A stretch of DNA of 58,786 nt from Gammaproteobacteria bacterium. GTDB taxonomy: Bacteria > Pseudomonadota > Gammaproteobacteria > Steroidobacterales > Steroidobacteraceae. A program made the translations under genes and the position numbers. The notes under the pieces are model-generated. The model saw only the letters and a list, made by a program, of their open reading frames with translations, was not told where the DNA came from and did no database searches. Shown here piece by piece: positions 52,427 through 58,786 of the stretch (positions are counted from its first letter, which is position 1; each line of letters begins with the position of its first letter). The DNA is taken from the NCBI GenBank assembly GCA_028293765.1, contig JAQGOG010000028.1, forward strand, positions 1 through 58,786, read 5' to 3'.

Positions 52427-53797
52427 CTAAACACCCGCTCTCGCGGGTTGTGACTTCACCTGCGAGTAGCCGAGCCACAGGAGTCCGAACCAGAACGGCG
52501 CGATGTACAGGGCTACTCGCGTATCGTCCTGGAGCCAGAGCATTCCGCTCACGATGACGATAAAGGCGACGACCAGCCAGTTGGCATAGGGCGCCCCCGG
52601 CATCCGATAGGAAGCGGCTCTGACGCGGCCGGCCTGGACCGCCCGCCGATAGTTTCGGTGCGACACCATGATGATTGCCCAGGTCCACAGCGTGCCGATG
52701 AGCGCGATGCTCGTCACCCAGACGAACACCTCTTTGGGCGCCATGTAGTTCAGCACCACGCCGACCAACATCACCGCGGCGGAGACATGAATGCCCGCTG
52801 CCGGAACGCGTTGGGCGTTCAGCGAGGCGAGGGCGCGGGGCGCCTGGCCGCGCAGCGCCAGTGAATAGAGCATCCGCCCGGTGCTGAAGATTCCGCTGTT
52901 GCAGGACGAAGTGGCTGCGGTGATCACGACCAGGTTGATGATGCTCGCCGCCGCGGGTACCCGCATTTTCTCGAACACGAATACGAACGGGCTGGTGTCC
53001 GGGCTGAGGTCGGTCCAGGGCACGAGCGCCATGATGATGACGAGTGCGCCGATGTAGAAAATGAGGATGCGGAATATGATGCCGTTGGTGGCCTTGGGCA
53101 ACACGACCTGGGGATTTTCCGCCTCGCCCGCGGTTACGCCGATCAGCTCCACGCCGGAGTAGGCGAACATCACCATCTGCAGCGTGAGCAACACCCCCAG
53201 TATCCCCATCGGCATGAATCCGCCGTGCGACCAGAGATTGTCGAAGCTCGCCGTGGAGCCGAGCTCGCCGACGTGGAATACGATCACGACCAGCCCGCCT
53301 ATGATCAGGGCGACGATGGTCAGTACCTTGATCAAGGCAAACCAGAACTCCAGCTCGCCGAAGACGCCCACGGCCAGCTGATTCGAGCCGTAGAGGACGA
53401 CCAGCGCCACCAGCGCCGGCAGCCATTGCGGCACGTCCGGGAGCCAATAACGCACATAGATGCCAATCGCCGTGAGCTCCGCCATCGCGGTCACGACCCA
53501 CATGAACCAGTACGACCACCCGGTGACGAAGCCGGCGAAGGGCCCGCAGAATTCTTCCGCGTAGACTGCGAATGAGCCCGCCACCGGGCGGTAGGTCATC
53601 AGTTCCCCCAACGCGCGCATGATGAAGAAGATGGCGACGCCGGCGAGGACGTAGGTCAGCAGCAGACCCGGGCCGGCCATTTGGATGGCCTTCGCCGAGC
53701 CGAGAAACAGCCCTACGCCGATCGTGCCGCCGATGGCGATGAGCTGGATGTGCCGGCCCTGCAGGTTTCGGGAGAGATTCGATTCGGCTTGTGACAT
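52427..53797 (-). CDS. Amino acid permease (APC family)
   Basis: A 456-residue transporter with twelve predicted helices of the amino-acid/polyamine/organocation superfamily, close to GabP/AnsP/ProY. The first helix block is RHIQLIAIGGTIGVGLFLGSAKA, followed by GPGLLLTYVLAG, GELMTYRPVAGSFAVYAEEF, and GVELIGVTAGEAENPQVVLPKAT, all strong family marks. ATG 53797 is preceded by GAGGG at six bases; an extension to 53953 is unlikely. It lies upstream of the second Tat HisC gene and is probably co-transcribed. Substrate (GABA, aromatic or branched amino acids) is not decidable. Confidence 0.93.
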   Translation of the reverse strand: MSQAESNLSRNLQGRHIQLIAIGGTIGVGLFLGSAKAIQMAGPGLLLTYVLAGVAIFFIMRALGELMTYRPVAGSFAVYAEEFCGPFAGFVTGWSYWFMWVVTAMAELTAIGIYVRYWLPDVPQWLPALVALVVLYGSNQLAVGVFGELEFWFALIKVLTIVALIIGGLVVIVFHVGELGSTASFDNLWSHGGFMPMGILGVLLTLQMVMFAYSGVELIGVTAGEAENPQVVLPKATNGIIFRILIFYIGALVIIMALVPWTDLSPDTSPFVFVFEKMRVPAAASIINLVVITAATSSCNSGIFSTGRMLYSLALRGQAPRALASLNAQRVPAAGIHVSAAVMLVGVVLNYMAPKEVFVWVTSIALIGTLWTWAIIMVSHRNYRRAVQAGRVRAASYRMPGAPYANWLVVAFIVIVSGMLWLQDDTRVALYIAPFWFGLLWLGYSQVKSQPARAGV

Positions 53798-53888
53798 GCG
53801 CGCCCTCAAAATTCCGCAACCGGTGGGGATGGACTCGCGGTACGGCGCAATCTTACCGTTGCGCCCGGCAAATTGTCTGACCCTGTCG

Positions 53889-55643
53889 TTAGTGTCGGAT
53901 CGGAGCGGCGGGCGGGCCAAGCAGTGCGTAGCGGCGCCCGTGCGGCAAGTCATAGCGCTGCACGAAGGATGCGACTCCCTCCGCCGTGAGCGTGCCCGCC
54001 GTGCCGTCGTCGGGCTCTCGAACGGGGTGAATCCGGTTCAGCAACGGGGTGAGCTCGCCGGAACCGTGCCCTGGCAGTAGAACGAGAACGCGCGCGCTGC
54101 TGCCTCGAGTGTTGAACCAGTCGGAGACGACCTGCTCCGGCGTTGCGTCGTCCGTGGACAGAATAGTGAATCGGGTGCGCAGACGGTAATCGAGCATGGC
54201 GATCGTCGTCTCGTCGGGGGCAAGCAATGCCAGCTCGTTATGTTCTGAGTCGGCGTGAATGCGTTGCGCCAGCTGCGGCAGGTCATACAACCGATCGAGC
54301 GCGGGAAATATCGCGAGCGATGTCATACACAGCGCCGCGGCATACGCGGCGTAGGTCCATGCAAAGCTGCGATACAAGTCGCCGCGCCCCTGTGCCCGGG
54401 CAGACTGTCGCAGCGCGATGAATGAGACTGCGAGTATCGCGACGGCGGTCACCGCGTACATGAAATGAGAGCTCGCTGCCATCAGGGCGCATAGAACCAC
54501 CACAAACACACACGCAATGAATGCGACCAACCAGCGTGTCGAGCGGAACGCGATCCCGTCGATGCGCGTCGGCTGACGCCGCGCATCGTCCATCCACAAT
54601 GCGACGAGCAGGCCGAAGCCGAGCAATGCGGGTGCTGCGTAAATATCGCGAGCCGTTGACGCGATGGACAGCAGCAGGAGGAACGGCAAGGTCGCGCCGA
54701 TAGCAAATCGCCAGGGAGTCCCCGCAGATCCCGCCAGGCGAACGCGATCCCACGCGCGGCGTAGTGCGGCCGCGGCGAGCAGCGTCCAAGGCAACAGGTA
54801 GACCGGCAGCTCCCGAAAATATTTTCCAGGCGAGTTCCGGTGCCCAGTGGTGTAGTCGAGAGCGGCGGGCGCGGCGATCTTGGTGAAACGTCCCACGATG
54901 TTGTGCCAGAACAATGCGAGCAGAGCGTCGGTGCCGTGTGCCGTCCGTGTGACTGCGAGGATCCACGGGCCGATGATGAGCACCTGCAGGACCAATCCGG
55001 CGTACAGCTCCCAACGCCGCAATTCAGACCAGCGACGCTCCCAGACGATGAGGGTGACGAGGGCCAGCGCGGGCACCAGCCAGCCGGGCGCGCTCTTGGC
55101 CATGAACCCCACCGCGGCACCCGCATGCATCAGGCAGTAGCCGAGTAGCTTTCGCCGCCCGGCCGGCGCGGTATACCCCAGATAGGCGCCAAGCAGCGCA
55201 AGCGCGCATCCGGCCAACAAACAGGCGTCCGGCGCGAGCCAGGCCGCCACCCGAAAAGCGGTAATTGCCGTTCCGGCGACCAGGGAAGCGACGCTCGCCG
55301 CGGGGCCACTGCCTGTCATTGCGAACGCGAGTGCTCCGATCGCCAGAGCCGTAATGACCGCATAGAGAATGTTAGGGGTGCGTGCGCTCCCGGGCGATTC
55401 ACCCAACAGGTGCAATGCGCCGGCCGACATCCAATACGACAGCGGCGGCTTCTCAAGGAAAGGCGTGCCGGCGAGCTCAGGCAAGGTGCGGTCGCTTTGC
55501 TGACTCATGCGCCAGGCGATAGCGGCTTCCCGCGGCTCATCCGGGGTCCACAGCCCCCGATCGAGCATGGCGATGAGCCATACTGGCGCGAGTGCCAGAA
55601 TCACCCATAGAGTCCAACGGCGCGTGAAAGGCGCGAACAGCAT
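53889..55643 (-). CDS. ArnT-like lipid-linked glycosyltransferase (GT39/PMT)
   Basis: A 584-residue inner-membrane protein with about 11-12 helices of the ArnT/PMT class. After the first helix, RGLWTPDEPREAAIAWRM carries the conserved Asp-Glu acid pair used in catalysis, then FLEKPPLSYWMSAGALHLLG on the periplasmic loop. Members transfer aminoarabinose or other sugars from undecaprenyl phosphate to lipid A or proteins. AGGAGGG lies five bases before ATG 55643, so the 55703 extension is not used. No arn operon is present, so the sugar donor and acceptor are unknown. Confidence 0.88.
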   Translation of the reverse strand: MLFAPFTRRWTLWVILALAPVWLIAMLDRGLWTPDEPREAAIAWRMSQQSDRTLPELAGTPFLEKPPLSYWMSAGALHLLGESPGSARTPNILYAVITALAIGALAFAMTGSGPAASVASLVAGTAITAFRVAAWLAPDACLLAGCALALLGAYLGYTAPAGRRKLLGYCLMHAGAAVGFMAKSAPGWLVPALALVTLIVWERRWSELRRWELYAGLVLQVLIIGPWILAVTRTAHGTDALLALFWHNIVGRFTKIAAPAALDYTTGHRNSPGKYFRELPVYLLPWTLLAAAALRRAWDRVRLAGSAGTPWRFAIGATLPFLLLLSIASTARDIYAAPALLGFGLLVALWMDDARRQPTRIDGIAFRSTRWLVAFIACVFVVVLCALMAASSHFMYAVTAVAILAVSFIALRQSARAQGRGDLYRSFAWTYAAYAAALCMTSLAIFPALDRLYDLPQLAQRIHADSEHNELALLAPDETTIAMLDYRLRTRFTILSTDDATPEQVVSDWFNTRGSSARVLVLLPGHGSGELTPLLNRIHPVREPDDGTAGTLTAEGVASFVQRYDLPHGRRYALLGPPAAPIRH

Positions 55644-55877
55644 CGAACCCTCCTGTAAAAATGAGGCGGAGAGTATGCCGTATAAGGTGATCCCGTTCCG
55701 CACGACCGCCGCGACTTTCGTCGGGTTCTCCCCTGGCCGGTTTGGAGACTAGCATCCACTCGTCGCCATCGTCGCGCTCAATGCAACGTACGGTTCTCCC
55801 GGGCAGGTTGGAGGCGTGTACACCGAACCCGCGGATCGCTGCAGAGGTCTATAGGTCCGAGGTGTAGGCGTTCGCCG

Positions 55878-56138
55878 TTATCCGGGCGGGGCGCTCGCGT
55901 CAACCGGCTGCGAATCCGCAAAGGCAATGCGCGTGACTCGCCGAACGATGGCCCGGGCCCGAGCACGGCTGCACGCATGGGTTTCCTGAGACAGTAACAG
56001 AGCGCCGCCGATGTGTTCCGTCAGTGCGGCTATCACGACCAGCGGGGTGTGACGGTTCGCCAGCTCCGGCAACAACCCTGTGATTTCCGCGGTGCACTTC
56101 TGGACCTGTTCCTGGTATCGCAGTTGCTTCTGGGTCAT
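55878..56138 (-). CDS. Hypothetical small protein
   Basis: About 86 residues, likely cytoplasmic and helical. It opens MTQKQLRYQEQVQKCTAEI and runs through LPELANRHTPLVVIAALTEHIGGALLLS to an Arg-rich end (ARARAIVRRVTRIAFADSQ). No domain is recognised. GAGAGGGA lies just upstream of ATG 56138; ATG 56207 is an alternative without such a site. It is the downstream neighbour of the 56214 gene on the same strand, 75 bases away, and could be co-transcribed with it. Confidence 0.6.
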   Translation of the reverse strand: MTQKQLRYQEQVQKCTAEITGLLPELANRHTPLVVIAALTEHIGGALLLSQETHACSRARARAIVRRVTRIAFADSQPVDASAPPG

Positions 56139-56213
56139 GGTCCCTCTCCATGATGGATATAGACCTACCTTAGTGGGCTGCGGCCCCGTTGGCAACTGCG
56201 CTGGCAACGCTCC

Positions 56214-56969
56214 TTAAATGCTGTAGCGCACTATCATCCGCGCGACGCGGGCGTGGTCCGCCGACCAGTGAGTGAAGCCCTGACAAATCTGCTTCGTTCC
56301 CGGCCCCTCCGGGCTTTCCGCGTATTTCTCCGCGAAGCGCGCCTGTCCCGACTCCTGGCCGGGTGTGAGGCGGCTCGTGCTCCAGGGAGCGTCGGAATCG
56401 GCGAGGCGGGTGAAGAGCTCGACTTCCGACACTGTTGCGTTAGTTGGAATAGTCGCGCACAAGGTGACGGAGCTCGCTTCGGATTCCGTGCAGGCTGGAG
56501 CAGCGGGGGTCGCCGTTTCGGCCGAGACGCCGGGCGGGGAAGTGGTTCCGGGAGCGCTCACGACGAGTGCGGGCCGGCAAGGCCCCACCGTCGTCATGAC
56601 GACGACGCCATCGGTGCCGAGCTTGCGCAGGACTCCCATTTCAATCTCGGCGCGTGCGCCGGCGCGGGTGAGGTCGAGCTGGTTGGCCGTGCGACTGAGT
56701 TCGTCCAACTGCGCACGCAACTCGTGCTCGAGCGTTCCCTGTGCGACTCGCTCGTTCTCCGTAAGCCACTGCGAAAGTGCGAAGCCGGCGACACCGGATG
56801 CCCCGACCATGACGAATAGAACCACGAACGGAGCACGGCTCTTGCGACGGCTGCCCGGGGACTGGGCACGCGCGGCGAGCTCTCTCGCGATCGAGAACCT
56901 GAGCTGCAGAAGCGACGCTGAGAGCGTCGCCGTTGCGGCGATGATGGCTGCAAGAATTGAGTCGGACAT
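56214..56969 (-). CDS. Hypothetical membrane-anchored protein
   Basis: About 251 residues. A short hydrophobic segment at the N-terminus (ILAAIIAATATLSASLLQL) and a second after a basic stretch (PFVVLFVMVGASGVAGFAL, about residues 52-70) suggest two membrane anchors. A coiled-coil-like helix follows (LEHELRAQLDELSRTANQLDL). The C-terminal half includes several cysteines (TVGPCRPALV, PACTESEASSVTLCA, KQICQGFTHW) and probably lies in the periplasm. I do not recognise the family. ATG 56969 is preferred because AAAGG lies six bases upstream; ATG 56975 is also possible. Confidence 0.65.
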   Translation of the reverse strand: MSDSILAAIIAATATLSASLLQLRFSIARELAARAQSPGSRRKSRAPFVVLFVMVGASGVAGFALSQWLTENERVAQGTLEHELRAQLDELSRTANQLDLTRAGARAEIEMGVLRKLGTDGVVVMTTVGPCRPALVVSAPGTTSPPGVSAETATPAAPACTESEASSVTLCATIPTNATVSEVELFTRLADSDAPWSTSRLTPGQESGQARFAEKYAESPEGPGTKQICQGFTHWSADHARVARMIVRYSI

Positions 56970-57111
56970 CGGCATCCTTTCTGCCGTAACGCTAGCACGA
57001 GGCACCAACTCGAGGTCGCTGCGCTCTGGCGACGAAGCGGAAAATGCGATGCTGGTCACAATGGCGGGCCGGCGGGACCCGCGGCGCTCGTGCCTCGTCG
57101 AGCCCTTCAGA

Positions 57112-58638
57112 CTATGGGCTGATGCTTTTGTCGCCCCGTGGCGACGCTTGATTTTCGAGCCAGTCGTTCAAGGGACCTGTAGACGCGCCCTGCAGATGTA
57201 AGCCGAGCTTCGTCCGCCGCCAGAGGATATCTTCCGCCGTGCGAGCGAATTCATCGCCACGCAAGTATTGCGCCTCACGTTCGTACAACCCCGGAACCAA
57301 CTCCCGGCCGAGGTCCGAGAGTGAATGGGCGTCACCAACGACCCGATCGATCCGAGTGCCGTACGCGCGGGCATAGCGCACGCGTAAAGTCTCGGGTAGC
57401 CATGGGTAACGACGTTCCACCGTCCGCAGAAACGCGGCGAAGCTACCCTCCGGCAGATCGCCGCCAGGCAGCGTAGCGCCGGCGGTCCAGGGTTTCGTGC
57501 GGATTCCGAGCTCGCGTGCCAGCATGTCGACGGCGGTTTCGGAGAGCTTGCGAAAGGTGGTGATTTTCCCGCCGAACACCGACAGCAGCGGCGCGGGATG
57601 CCGATCGAGCTCGAGCGCGTAATCGCGTGTGACGCTCGAGGGATCCGCGGATTCGTCCTGTAACAGCGGCCGCACGCCCGAATAGGTCCACACGATGTCG
57701 GCCGGCGTGGTCTGCCGGACGAAGTAGCGATTCACCACCGAGCACAGATAACTGATTTCATCCGCATCGATCCGCACCGCGCCGAGCTCGCCGCTGTAAT
57801 CCTCATCGGTGGTTCCGATCAGGGTGAAATCGTGCTCGTACGGAATCGCGAACACGATGCGGCGGTCCCCGTTCTGAAAGATGTAGGCGAACCGATGCGC
57901 GAACAGTCGCGGCACGACGATGTGGCTGCCTTTCACCAACCGCACGCCGTGCGATGTATGAACGGGCGCAGCGTCGCGCACGAACCGGCTTACCCAAGGA
58001 CCCGTGGCATTTACAGCGGCACGCGCGCGTATCGAGCGGCGCTCGTCCCCCGCGACGAGCGTCGCGATCCAACCCGCTCCGTCCGGTTCGAGCCGTTCGC
58101 ATCGGGTCCGTGTCAGAACGGCCGCTCCATGTTGAAGCGCATCGAGCGCGTTGAGTACGACGAGTCGCGCATCGTCCGTCCAACCGTCGGAATAGACAAA
58201 ACCGCGCCGATATTGGGGTTGCAGCGCAGGGCCGGCTACGTGGGCGCGCAGATCGATGGCCGCCGAGGCGGCCAAGCGGCGTCGCTTGGCCAGGTGATCG
58301 TAGAGAAACAGTCCGGCGCGGATCATCCATGCCGGGCGCAGATGGGGGGCGTGCGGCATGATGAAGCGCAGCGGATGCATGATGTGCGGGGCCGCCCCAA
58401 GCAGGATTTCCCGCTCGATGAGTGCTTTGCGCACGAGAGCGAAGTGGAAATCTTCGAGGTAGCGAAGCCCGCCGTGAATGAGTTTTGTACTGGCCGAGGA
58501 AGTGTGTGACGCGAGGTCGTCCTGCTCACACAGCAATACAGACAGCCCGCGTCCAGCGGCATCTCGGGCGATGCCGGTGCCGTTGATCCCGCCGCCGACT
58601 ACGAGCAGATCGTAGCTGTCCCGTTGGGGCTCGCTCAC
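57112..58638 (-). CDS. glpD: Aerobic glycerol-3-phosphate dehydrogenase
   Basis: A 508-residue FAD enzyme on the inner membrane that oxidises glycerol-3-phosphate to dihydroxyacetone phosphate and passes electrons to quinone. The FAD motif is DLLVVGGGINGTGIARDAAGRG, followed by SASTKLIHGGLRYLEDF. The segments KGSHIVVPRLF, FVIPYEHDFTLIGTTDEDY-like residues and SVFGGKITTFRKL are standard GlpD blocks. Start is GTG 58638, which overlaps the stop of the upstream lpxL-like gene by four bases (GTGA) and gives a product close to the normal 500 residues. Glycerol uptake or kinase genes are not in view. Confidence 0.93.
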   Translation of the reverse strand: MSEPQRDSYDLLVVGGGINGTGIARDAAGRGLSVLLCEQDDLASHTSSASTKLIHGGLRYLEDFHFALVRKALIEREILLGAAPHIMHPLRFIMPHAPHLRPAWMIRAGLFLYDHLAKRRRLAASAAIDLRAHVAGPALQPQYRRGFVYSDGWTDDARLVVLNALDALQHGAAVLTRTRCERLEPDGAGWIATLVAGDERRSIRARAAVNATGPWVSRFVRDAAPVHTSHGVRLVKGSHIVVPRLFAHRFAYIFQNGDRRIVFAIPYEHDFTLIGTTDEDYSGELGAVRIDADEISYLCSVVNRYFVRQTTPADIVWTYSGVRPLLQDESADPSSVTRDYALELDRHPAPLLSVFGGKITTFRKLSETAVDMLARELGIRTKPWTAGATLPGGDLPEGSFAAFLRTVERRYPWLPETLRVRYARAYGTRIDRVVGDAHSLSDLGRELVPGLYEREAQYLRGDEFARTAEDILWRRTKLGLHLQGASTGPLNDWLENQASPRGDKSISP

Positions 58639-58786
58639 GCTCTCCGCGCCGCGTGCCGTCCGTAGTAGTCCGGGTAGTCGTCGGTGAGGCCCTTGAACCT
58701 GCGGTGGATCCACAGGTACTGCTCGGGGACGCTGCGGACCTGGGCCTCGATCATGTGATTGAAGCGCTCGGTGTCGGCCACCGGGG
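58635..58786 (-). CDS. lpxL: Lipid A biosynthesis acyltransferase, 3' end (partial)
   Basis: Only the last 50 residues lie in the window; the start is beyond the right edge. The tail reads FNHMIEAQVRSVPEQYLWIH then RRFKGLTDDYPDYYG, which is the conserved end of LpxL/HtrB-type late acyltransferases that add a secondary fatty acid to Kdo2-lipid IVA at the inner membrane. The stop overlaps the glpD start by four bases, so the two are translationally coupled although functionally distinct. LpxM or another paralogue cannot be excluded from the tail alone. Confidence 0.82.
   Translation of the reverse strand, partial: PVADTERFNHMIEAQVRSVPEQYLWIHRRFKGLTDDYPDYYGRHAARRA

Overview
The window is GC-rich, densely coded bacterial chromosome. 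It carries Gram-negative envelope genes: the 3' end of an LpxL/HtrB-type lipid A acyltransferase, four TonB-dependent outer membrane receptors, and a chaperone-usher locus. Azurin, HtpX, a DUF6763-like protein and CCA encoded in the tRNA gene point to a gammaproteobacterium, possibly near the Steroidobacteraceae/Xanthomonadales relatives. That placement is inferred from gene content; no marker gene was compared. Start codons are often GTG or TTG.

Layout. 1-371: degenerate GC-rich repeats. 372-13543: housekeeping and metabolic genes, namely a small Cys-motif protein, GABA aminotransferase, a ferredoxin-NADP reductase facing away from it, azurin, acyl-CoA thioesterase II, a CpcT/CpeT-like protein, a lipoprotein hydrolase, an FAD-linked oxidase, HtpX, a VIT-family transporter, an acidic-tail protein and proBA. 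13610-18598: a TonB receptor, a TauE/SafE exporter and a HisC-like aminotransferase with a Tat signal. 19127-24862: a tightly packed molybdenum-cofactor operon, read leftwards, containing MobA-MoaD and MoaE-MoeB-rhodanese fusions. 24922-26925: Tag glycosylase, a DoxX-like protein, a tandem repeat block and beta-carbonic anhydrase. 27123-38969: two TonB receptors, a large BNR-repeat exoprotein opposite an Lrp regulator, a decayed amidohydrolase and a further TonB receptor. 39307-42035: a heme ABC importer (hmuTUV type), then tRNA-Arg(UCG) at 42213 and a gene-poor stretch with possible insertion-element remnants. 42777-46741: an MFS transporter, a secreted protein with an internal duplication, and a flavin-dependent halogenase-like enzyme. 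46863-50980: a four-gene spore-coat-U-type chaperone-usher pilus locus. 51183-53797: a second Tat-signal HisC paralogue behind an amino-acid permease. 53889-58786: an ArnT-like glycosyltransferase, two proteins of unknown function, glycerol-3-phosphate dehydrogenase and the lpxL end.

How the genes work together. The Moco operon would carry GTP through MoaA and MoaC to cPMP, then through MPT synthase (MoaD with MoaE) to molybdopterin. MoeB and rhodanese would recharge MoaD with sulfur, MoeA would insert Mo, and MobA would attach the nucleotide. Three of these steps are covalently fused. The TonB receptors and hmuTUV indicate heavy investment in importing iron, heme or large substrates. The most unusual elements are the two Moco fusion proteins with a His/Thr-rich linker, the two apparently exported HisC-like PLP enzymes, the halogenase-like enzyme, the CpeT-like protein, and an amidohydrolase remnant whose decay can be reconstructed.
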